Part shown: one piece after another, positions 1-4,037 of the stretch
Layout of the letters: each line of letters starts with the position of its first letter
How positions within the stretch are numbered: position 1 is the first letter of the stretch
NCBI GenBank assembly: GCA_017476305.1
Contig: JAFVAA010000472.1
Location: 1-5,615, forward strand
Direction: 5' to 3'
Length of the DNA stretch: 5,615 bases
Source: Lachnospiraceae bacterium
Lineage (GTDB): Bacteria > Bacillota > Clostridia > Lachnospirales > Lachnospiraceae
Program-made: the position numbers and the translations under genes
The notes under the pieces: model-generated
Database searches by the model: none
Told to the model about the DNA's origin: nothing
The model's input: the letters and a program-made list of their open reading frames with translations, nothing else

Positions 1-375
1 CAGCTTTCGAAAGCTCCTGTTCAGATTAAAGTCCGCATTGGTAAGAGAAACCTCATAGGTCCCGTTTCCTTTGATGGCTGTATCTTTAAAGGTTCCTTCC
101 AGAATACGATATCCGACCGTGCCGCTTTCACCAATGATCAACTGCTTTCTGTCTGCTGCTTTTGCATACTTTTTTTCATAATAAGCATACCTGTGCACAC
201 TTTCACTGTAATCCGTCTCCACTCCAAGTGCCGCATGATATTTTCCTGCCAAATTTACCTTCCTTGCCGCCTCTGCTTTACCGCAAAAGAGCAAAAGACC
301 GCCAAGGAACGCCATCCCGAGGAATGCAATTCTTCTGCATGACCTTCTTATATTGAAAGAGATTTTTTTCATCAT
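1..375 (-). CDS. Secreted/surface protein, N-terminal part (runs off left edge)
   Basis: The frame is open from an ATG at 375-373 to the left edge, giving 125 codons with no stop, so only the N-terminus is visible. A second ATG follows at 372-370; I chose the first because an AGGAAAGGA ribosome binding site (393-385) lies 9 nt upstream. The first ~36 residues form a signal peptide: basic stretch (KK, RR, RR), hydrophobic core near residues 16-31, and an AEA-A signal-peptidase-I-type site near residues 34-37. C31 does not fit a good lipobox, so a lipoprotein is less likely. The exported part begins with 'AGKYHAALGVETD' and later has 'GTFKDTAIKGNGTYEVSLTNADF'. I have an impression of similar blocks in Lachnospiraceae surface or carbohydrate-associated proteins, but no enzyme motif is visible and I assign no function. 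It lies 136 bp downstream of dut on the same strand, with only a weak possible terminator between, so co-transcription is possible. Confidence 0.8.
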   Translation of the reverse strand, partial: MMKKISFNIRRSCRRIAFLGMAFLGGLLLFCGKAEAARKVNLAGKYHAALGVETDYSESVHRYAYYEKKYAKAADRKQLIIGESGTVGYRILEGTFKDTAIKGNGTYEVSLTNADFNLNRSFRKL

Positions 376-480
376 TGAACTTATTCCTTTCCTGTTTTAA
401 ATTTCTTCTTTAAGATTTCTTCCAAATCATTATCCACAGTCTTATTATTTCAGCCAGTGTCATTCGGCAAAACCGTTCAA

Positions 481-501
481 AATGCTCGACCGGATGGCAT
501 T
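481..501 (-). terminator. Weak candidate terminator after dut
   Basis: Ten bases after the dut stop codon, arms AATGC (501-497) and GCATT (485-481) enclose an 11-nt loop, and the transcript continues with TT, giving a run of only four T. The stem is short (5 bp) and the T-run poor, so this is at best a partial terminator. It is the only candidate in the 136-bp gap before the secreted-protein gene. Confidence 0.2.
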
Positions 502-511
502 GCTTTCCAGG

Positions 512-949
512 TCAGTTTTTCCCGGTACTGCCAAAGCCTCCTCTGTCTTCCCCCTTTAGATGTTCCACCTCAGAGAACGAAAGCTTCGGCTGATTCTCCA
601 TGATACGAAACTGGCAGATCCTGTCATTGACATGGATTACCGTATCCCGCATGGCAATCACCGGCATATACCACATATCATTGTCTCCACAGTAGGAGCT
701 GTCGATCACGCCCATATGATTCGCCTGGATCACACCGAAATTTTTATAGGTGCTGCTTCTGGGTACCACATGCGCCTCATATCCCTGCGGCAGCTCCATC
801 GCTACCCCTAAAGGAATCAGCTTAAAATCTCCCTGCTTTAATTCCACATCCTCCGATGAACGCAGATCGATCCAATCCGATTTTCCATCGATATAATCCA
901 ATCTTTCGATTTGATCCGAAAAATACTTAATTCTAATATTCTTTGTCAT
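512..949 (-). CDS. dut: dUTP diphosphatase (dUTPase)
   Basis: The 145-residue product is a complete trimeric-type dUTPase, which hydrolyses dUTP to dUMP and pyrophosphate in the cytoplasm, keeping uracil out of DNA and feeding dTMP synthesis. All five family motifs are present in order: I, IDLRSSED (27-34); II, PRSS (63-66); [13 protein letters not shown] (80-89) with the catalytic aspartate at D83; IV, NDRICQF (108-114); V, the glycine-rich RGGFGSTG (136-143) that closes over the nucleotide. Length is normal for the family. Motifs II and III vary from the E. coli-like consensus in a way I recognise from clostridial dUTPases. The ATG at 949-947 has a GGGGAAAG ribosome binding site (961-954) 4 nt upstream. 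A predicted promoter about 160 nt upstream implies a long leader with several inverted repeats. The upstream SleC-like gene is divergent, so dut starts its own transcript. Confidence 0.96.
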   Translation of the reverse strand: MTKNIRIKYFSDQIERLDYIDGKSDWIDLRSSEDVELKQGDFKLIPLGVAMELPQGYEAHVVPRSSTYKNFGVIQANHMGVIDSSYCGDNDMWYMPVIAMRDTVIHVNDRICQFRIMENQPKLSFSEVEHLKGEDRGGFGSTGKN

Positions 950-984
950 TTTTCTTTCCCCATTTTCTCTTAAACTGCTGTGCC

Positions 985-1012
985 TGAAATACGCCAGATT
1001 TCATCTATGAAA
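985..1012 (-). other. Overlapping alternative hairpins in the dut leader (proximal)
   Basis: On the plus strand TGAAAT (985-990), ATTTCA (998-1003) and TGAAA (1008-1012) follow one another. The middle element is complementary to both flanking ones, so the dut leader RNA could form either of two exclusive hairpins, about 40 nt upstream of the ribosome binding site. No run of T follows either, so neither is an evident terminator. The stems are short and A/T-rich and could be chance. Confidence 0.3.
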
Positions 1013-1021
1013 CAATGCCAC

Positions 1022-1066
1022 TTAGTCATACTCACTAACGAAATGTTCTGTCCTGTCATTCGTGAG
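1022..1066 (-). other. Hairpin with a competing alternative in the dut leader (distal)
   Basis: CTCAC (1031-1035) pairs with GTGAG (1062-1066), and inside it GAAATG (1040-1045) pairs with CATTC (1057-1061) with one bulged base, making a two-part stem with an 11-nt loop. Overlapping its outer arm, TTAGT (1022-1026) pairs with ACTAA (1034-1038), which would exclude the larger stem. It lies inside the predicted dut leader. I recognise no named riboswitch here. Confidence 0.35.
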
Positions 1067-1077
1067 CCATGATCCAA

Positions 1078-1102
1078 CCTGTTCGAAATATTTATGAACA
1101 GG
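1078..1102. promoter_or_regulatory. Inverted repeat just downstream of the dut start site
   Basis: CCTGTTC (1078-1084) and GAACAGG (1096-1102) are perfect 7-bp arms around an 11-nt A/T-rich centre. The repeat begins about 7 bp after the predicted dut transcription start (near 1109), so it could be a repressor operator or the first hairpin of the dut leader. The GAAC/GTTC half-sites point the wrong way for the Firmicutes LexA box (GAAC-N4-GTTC), so I do not call it an SOS box. Confidence 0.45.
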
Positions 1103-1115
1103 CACAACATTTACT

Positions 1116-1144
1116 ATAATAAACCATTCTTTTTAAAATAGCAA
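1116..1144 (-). promoter_or_regulatory. Predicted sigma-A promoter of dut
   Basis: On the minus strand the -35 is TTGCTA (1144-1139, 4/6 to TTGACA) and the -10 is TATTAT (1121-1116, 5/6 to TATAAT), separated by the ideal 17 bp. The predicted start is near 1109, leaving about 160 nt of leader before the dut ATG. It is the best-spaced promoter I found in this divergent region. It was found by eye, so the start site is approximate. Confidence 0.5.
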
Positions 1145-1146
1145 GA

Positions 1147-1174
1147 AACCTTTTAAAAGAAATTGCATATAATA
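1147..1174 (+). promoter_or_regulatory. Possible sporulation-sigma (sigma-E/K-like) promoter of the SleC-like gene
   Basis: CATATAATA (1166-1174) fits the sigma-K -10 form CATAnnnTA and resembles the sigma-E -10 form. AACC (1147-1150) fits the weak sigma-K -35 form mACm, with a 15-bp spacer, a little short of the usual 16-17. The same bases contain TATAAT (1168-1173), but no TTGACA-like -35 lies 16-18 bp upstream, which argues against an ordinary sigma-A promoter. Mother-cell expression would suit a cortex-lytic enzyme. The motifs are degenerate, so confidence is low. Confidence 0.3.
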
Positions 1175-1208
1175 GCTTCGAATAGGTTTAATTTAAGCGA
1201 GGCACTCT

Positions 1209-1415
1209 ATGGCTGTAAACTCATCTCTTACAGATACCGGATATTTTCAGGCAAATGTGACAGCACAGAACAGTACTTTTCCCATTGAAAATGCCACGAT
1301 TCAGATCAGGGAGCTTTCGAATCCTGATGAGATCATAGAAGAAATAAAAACTGATAAAAACGGACAGAGTGAAGTCATTCATTTAGGTACGACACCGATA
1401 GAATTCAGTCTGTAG
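1209..1415 (+). CDS. N-terminal fragment of the SleC-like protein (68 aa)
   Basis: This 68-codon segment encodes the first half of a beta-sandwich domain: 'GYFQANVTAQ' starts the first strand, 'IENATIQI' and 'KTDKNGQSEVIHLG' are the typical repeat-and-glycine turns, and 'TTPIEFSL' leads into the loop where the TAG (1413-1415) falls. The same block opens SleC-family proteins, where it belongs to the propeptide side. The ATG at 1209 has a GAGG ribosome binding site at good spacing, so translation should begin here. Alone the product is half a fold and probably unstable. It is best read as the 5' part of one broken gene, not an independent small protein. Confidence 0.6.
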   Translation: MAVNSSLTDTGYFQANVTAQNSTFPIENATIQIRELSNPDEIIEEIKTDKNGQSEVIHLGTTPIEFSL

Positions 1416-1424
1416 CCGTAAATC

Positions 1425-2462
1425 ATGCAGCCGTATGCAGATTATGACATCCTCATCGAAGCCGACGGATATGAAAGTGTCAATATTTCCGGAGCCCAGG
1501 TCCTTTCCGGACAGACCGCACTTCAGGAGGTCTCCATGCTTCCTGTGGCTCGTGAAGATCAGACGACAGATGAACTTTATGTCATCCCGCCCCATACACT
1601 TTACGGCGATTTTCCGCCCAAAATCCCGGAGGATGAAATCAAAGAGCAGGTCATCACAGGAGAGATTGTACTAAGCCGGGTAGTCATTCCGGAGTATATC
1701 ATTGTGCATGACGGTCCTCCTGATGATGCTTCCGCAGAAAATTACTACGTAAAATATAAAGACTACATCAAAAATGTAGCCTCCAGCGAAATCTATGCGA
1801 CCTGGCCGGAAAATACGATCTATGCGAATATTCTTGCCATCCAGTCCATTACATTAAATCGTGTCTATACGGAATGGTACAGAAATCGCGGGAAAAATTT
1901 TACGATTACCTCCTCGACCGCTTATGACCAGAAATGGGTTCCGGGAAGAAATATTTTTAAAAATATTTCCACTGCAGTGGATTCCATCTTTACCAATTAC
2001 TTATCCAGGCCAAATGTGACACAGCCCCTTTTCACCCAGTACTGTGACGGGAAAAATGTTTCCTGTCCGACCTGGATGCGTCAGTGGGAATCAAAGACAC
2101 TTGGCGACAGAGGGTACTCGGCAATTGAAATTTTGCGCTATTTTTATGGGGATGATATCTTTATCAATACCTCGGATGAAATTTCCGGAATTCCTTCCTC
2201 CTGGCCGGGCTCGAATCTCACCACCGGCAGCAGAGGCACAAAAGTAAGACAGCTGCAAAATCAGCTGAACGCTATTGCCAGAGCCTATCCACAGCTTCCA
2301 AGGATTGCCGCGGACGGCATATACGGTTCCAATACTGCAGATGCAGTAAGAAATTTCCAGAGGATTTTCGGACTCCCACAGACCGGAATCGTTGATTATC
2401 CTACCTGGTATAAAATTTCAGAAGTATATGTGGGCGTCACCCGGATTGCAGAGGGCTTCTGA
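1425..2462 (+). CDS. SpoIID-type hydrolase plus peptidoglycan-binding domain, C-terminal fragment of the SleC-like protein
   Basis: The 345-residue segment holds everything needed for catalysis. Residues 1-40 finish the N-terminal beta-sandwich. A linker of about 40 residues follows, then 'VVIPEYIIVHDGPPDD' (86-101) opens the SpoIID/LytB-type domain. In 'YIKNVASSEIYATW' (114-127) E122 matches the conserved catalytic glutamate of SpoIID-like lytic transglycosylases. 'TLNRVYTEWYR', 'TSSTAYDQ' and 'TQYCDG' (204-209), with C207 and C214, are further family blocks. Residues from about 265 to 330 ('GTKVRQLQNQLN...DGIYGSNTADAVRNFQ') form a PG_binding_1 repeat that anchors the enzyme to peptidoglycan. 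The ATG at 1425 has no Shine-Dalgarno sequence, so expression would need re-initiation after the TAG 9 nt upstream. If made, it keeps the catalytic part but loses half of the propeptide-like domain. It ends 8 bp before a strong terminator. Confidence 0.7.
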   Translation: MQPYADYDILIEADGYESVNISGAQVLSGQTALQEVSMLPVAREDQTTDELYVIPPHTLYGDFPPKIPEDEIKEQVITGEIVLSRVVIPEYIIVHDGPPDDASAENYYVKYKDYIKNVASSEIYATWPENTIYANILAIQSITLNRVYTEWYRNRGKNFTITSSTAYDQKWVPGRNIFKNISTAVDSIFTNYLSRPNVTQPLFTQYCDGKNVSCPTWMRQWESKTLGDRGYSAIEILRYFYGDDIFINTSDEISGIPSSWPGSNLTTGSRGTKVRQLQNQLNAIARAYPQLPRIAADGIYGSNTADAVRNFQRIFGLPQTGIVDYPTWYKISEVYVGVTRIAEGF

Positions 2463-2470
2463 TTCCAGAC

Positions 2471-2519
2471 CGGTACATAAGCACCGTATTTTGGTGCTTT
2501 ATGTGCCGCTTTCTCTTTT
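2471..2519 (+). terminator. Rho-independent terminator of the SleC-like gene
   Basis: The left arm (2471-2485, CGGTACATAAGCACC) and right arm (2493-2508) form a stem of 15 pairs with one G-T wobble and one bulged A, closed by a 7-nt loop. It is followed by CTTTCTCTTTT (2509-2519), a T-rich tail on the plus strand. It starts 8 bp after the TGA of the SleC-like gene and its tail touches the stop codon of the convergent aminopeptidase. On the minus strand the same hairpin lacks a T-run, so it may slow but should not efficiently terminate the opposing transcript. Confidence 0.85.
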
Positions 2520-3780
2520 ACATCGAAAAAAAGTTCTGAAAGAGACGGATCCCATACCGGATATCCTCTCTACCCGCCGTCTCTACGGCAGAGTGCATGG
2601 CAAGCTCCGCAAAGCCGATATCCACAGATGGTACAGAAACATGTGTGGCAGAGATATTTCCAAGCGTGGAGCCTCCCGGAATATCCGAATGATTGTGATA
2701 GGTCTGATACGGAATCTGCCACTCTTTGCACCATCTTTTCAGTCTTGCCGCAGAAAAAGCATCCGTCGTATATTTCTGCCCTCCATGATACTTTATCACA
2801 ATGCCGCCATTTAGCCTTGGCTGATGATTGGGATCTGCCTTCTCCGGATAGTTCGGATGGACTGCATGCGCATTATCCGCAGATAAAAGAAAGCTGCTGT
2901 TTTTCATGCAGATTTTTTTCTCCGCATCAAACCCGAGTCCATTTCCAATCCGCTCCATTACCTCGGAAAGAAAGTCCGAATCCGCTCCCTGCTTCGTTCC
3001 GCTTCCGACCTCTTCATTATCAAAAAGGGCAGCTACAGAAATCTCCTTCTGTGGCTTCGCTGCCTTGATTCCCTCCATGGCAGCGAACACACACTGTAAA
3101 TCGTCCAGACGTGGTGATAAAATCCACTCCTCATTTGCCCCGATAAGGCTCCCCTTTTGTCTGGTATAGAGATAAAGCTCCTCCTCTAAAATGCTTTCTT
3201 CTGCGATTCCTGTTTCCCTCGCCAGAAAGCTCCGAAAGGTATCCGTTCCTTTTTCAGAGAAAAGCGGCAGCAGTTCTTTTTGAATCTGATAGGAATGCCC
3301 CTCATTTGTTTTCCTGTCCATATGGATGGCAAGGCTCGGAATCACGAAAAAATCTCTGTCCACATTTACCAGTCTCTCCCGGATTCCATCCTCTTCCTCC
3401 GTAAAAATTCTCCCCGCCACGGAAAGCGGTCGGTCAAACCAGGTAGACACGATCATCCCGCCGTATTTTTCCACATTAAGCTTTACATAAAGTTCACTTT
3501 TTATCTCAGGATTTTCCTTTATTTTAAAAGCAGGGGAATCCGTATGTGCCGCTGCGATATGAAACCCTTCAGGCTCCTTTTTCGGCAGACAGAAGGCTAG
3601 TAAAGCCGAGTGATTTCTGACCACAAAGTATTTCTTCCCTGCCACAAGCTTCCAGGCCTCTGTTTCAGCAAGCTCCACAAAGCCTTTTTTCAAAAGCTCT
3701 GCCTTTACATTTTCCACCGCATGAAATGCTGTCGGACTGGCATCCAAATATCGAAACAGTTCTTTTATATTTTCTTTCAT
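2518..3780 (-). CDS. apeB: M18 family metallo-aminopeptidase (ApeB type)
   Basis: The 420-residue product is a cytoplasmic M18 aminopeptidase, a two-metal (usually zinc) exopeptidase that trims N-terminal residues from peptides and assembles into large tetrahedral complexes in characterised relatives. Expected metal ligands are all visible: H79 in AAAHTDS, D226/D227 in SPRLDDL, E256/E257 in FDNEEVGSG, D302 in ADNAHAVHP, and H396 in AMHS near the C-terminus. Other family blocks are GGMIVSTWFDRPLSVAGR (107-124) and NHSDIPGGSTLGN (363-375). Length matches bacterial M18 enzymes (about 420-430). The frame is open further upstream to an ATG at 3924, but I start at 3780 because GGAGG lies just before it, family similarity begins there, and the predicted promoter lies inside the longer version. 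The gene is divergent from ppk1, convergent with the SleC-like gene, and appears monocistronic. Confidence 0.95.
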   Translation of the reverse strand: MKENIKELFRYLDASPTAFHAVENVKAELLKKGFVELAETEAWKLVAGKKYFVVRNHSALLAFCLPKKEPEGFHIAAAHTDSPAFKIKENPEIKSELYVKLNVEKYGGMIVSTWFDRPLSVAGRIFTEEEDGIRERLVNVDRDFFVIPSLAIHMDRKTNEGHSYQIQKELLPLFSEKGTDTFRSFLARETGIAEESILEEELYLYTRQKGSLIGANEEWILSPRLDDLQCVFAAMEGIKAAKPQKEISVAALFDNEEVGSGTKQGADSDFLSEVMERIGNGLGFDAEKKICMKNSSFLLSADNAHAVHPNYPEKADPNHQPRLNGGIVIKYHGGQKYTTDAFSAARLKRWCKEWQIPYQTYHNHSDIPGGSTLGNISATHVSVPSVDIGFAELAMHSAVETAGREDIRYGIRLFQNFFSM

Positions 3781-3784
3781 GTTT

Positions 3785-3790
3785 CCTCCC
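3785..3790 (-). promoter_or_regulatory. Ribosome binding site fixing the aminopeptidase start
   Basis: GGGAGG (3790-3785) lies 4 nt before the ATG at 3780-3778. No comparable site precedes the upstream in-frame ATG at 3924, where the sequence is A/T-rich without a purine-rich G run. This sets the start at 3780 and removes 48 spurious residues. Confidence 0.85.
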
Positions 3791-3842
3791 TGATGAACCA
3801 CAAGCTTTTTAGTCGTTAATATTTTTGCGCATCCTTTATACC

Positions 3843-3868
3843 CGTAAAGGAAATTAATTTCGTTTACG
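3843..3868. promoter_or_regulatory. 26-bp near-perfect palindrome at the aminopeptidase start site (candidate operator)
   Basis: Twelve of thirteen base pairs are symmetric. Outer arms CGTAAA (3843-3848) and TTTACG (3863-3868) flank a perfect 12-bp core, GAAATTAATTTC (3850-3861), with single mismatched G at 3849 and 3862. The palindrome covers about +1 to +26 of the predicted aminopeptidase transcript, where a bound repressor would block RNA polymerase. The RNA could also fold into a hairpin in the 5' leader. No T-run follows on the minus strand, so it is not an obvious terminator. I do not recognise it as a named regulator site (not Fur, PerR, CcpA cre or LexA). Confidence 0.6.
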
Positions 3869-3874
3869 AATATA

Positions 3875-3903
3875 ATTATAAAACTTCTGCCGTCATTTGT
3901 CAC
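3875..3903 (-). promoter_or_regulatory. apeB: Predicted sigma-A promoter of the aminopeptidase gene
   Basis: On the minus strand the -35 is GTGACA (3903-3898, 5/6 to TTGACA) and the -10 is a perfect TATAAT (3880-3875), with exactly 17 bp between. The predicted start is near 3868, giving a leader of about 88 nt. This is the strongest promoter in the window. The -10 lies within the 10-bp palindrome TATAATTATA (3871-3880), but no -35 supports a plus-strand promoter there. Confidence 0.7.
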
Positions 3904-3980
3904 TTTCTTTCTTTGGTGCAACATGAAAATTTAATTTTTTCTGCAAAACCACTAGTATTTTTGTGCAAAATAGCGTAAAA

Positions 3981-4009
3981 TTGTGATAAATTCATAAAAA
4001 CTTTGTAAT
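3981..4009 (+). promoter_or_regulatory. ppk1: Predicted promoter of ppk1
   Basis: TTGTGA (3981-3986, 4/6 to TTGACA) and TGTAAT (4004-4009, 5/6 to TATAAT) are separated by 17 bp. Transcription would begin near 4016, giving a short leader of about 22 nt that contains the ribosome binding site. The surrounding DNA is very A/T-rich, so a chance match is possible. No PhoP-type direct repeats are evident. Confidence 0.45.
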
Positions 4010-4037
4010 AATAGACGAAAATAAAGGAGTGAAAAAA

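Larger units (their letters stand above)
1209..2462 (+). pseudogene. SleC-like spore cortex-lytic enzyme gene, interrupted by TAG and TAA in frame
   Basis: Two open segments (1209-1415 and 1425-2462) lie in the same frame, separated only by TAG CCG TAA ATC. Read through, they give about 417 residues, the length expected of SleC, the lytic transglycosylase that degrades cortex peptidoglycan during clostridial spore germination. Order in the joined protein: a beta-sandwich carboxypeptidase-regulatory-like domain (about residues 10-111), a linker, a SpoIID/LytB-type catalytic domain (about 150-320), and a C-terminal peptidoglycan-binding repeat (about 335-405). The stops fall in a loop midway through the first domain, and homology-like sequence resumes at once with QPYADYDI, so this looks like recent damage. 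Either two nonsense changes (CAG to TAG plus one making TAA) or a compensating pair of indels could explain it; a sequencing error is also possible. The start has a GAGG site (1199-1202) 6 nt upstream. No signal peptide is visible. SleC identity is from recognised family blocks; a non-sporulation paralogue is possible. Confidence 0.75.

Noticed and set aside
162..356. Plus-strand 64-codon open frame opposite the secreted-protein gene
   Set aside because: The minus strand carries a signal peptide with a good ribosome binding site; the plus-strand product is His/Pro-rich and resembles nothing.
421..480. Promoter for the secreted-protein gene (TTGCCG with AATAAT)
   Set aside because: The -35 match is only 4/6 and the spacing is 15 bp, too weak to report; transcription could come through from dut.
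560..811. Plus-strand 83-codon open frame opposite dut
   Set aside because: It is antisense to all five dUTPase motifs and has no family resemblance.
1078..1102. LexA/SOS box near dut
   Set aside because: The half-sites read GTTC then GAAC with an 11-nt gap, the inverse of GAAC-N4-GTTC, and no properly spaced alternative was found.
1413..1421. Programmed stop-codon readthrough or recoding in the SleC-like gene
   Set aside because: Two different stop codons (TAG and TAA) within nine bases, with no known recoding signal, make readthrough much less likely than mutation or sequence error.
2392..3819. Several plus-strand open frames of 69-146 codons antisense to the aminopeptidase
   Set aside because: They lie opposite a strongly supported conserved gene, lack ribosome binding sites that I can see, and their compositions are typical of antisense shadows.
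3841..3880. CcpA cre site or PerR/Fur box before the aminopeptidase
   Set aside because: The palindrome lacks the central CG of cre sites, and TATAATTATA lacks the full symmetric arms of a PerR box; the fit is better explained by the -10 element.
3781..3924. In-frame N-terminal extension of the aminopeptidase to an ATG at 3924
   Set aside because: It has no ribosome binding site, the 48 added residues do not resemble M18 proteins, and the extension would cover the near-consensus promoter and palindrome. GGGAGG precedes the ATG at 3780.
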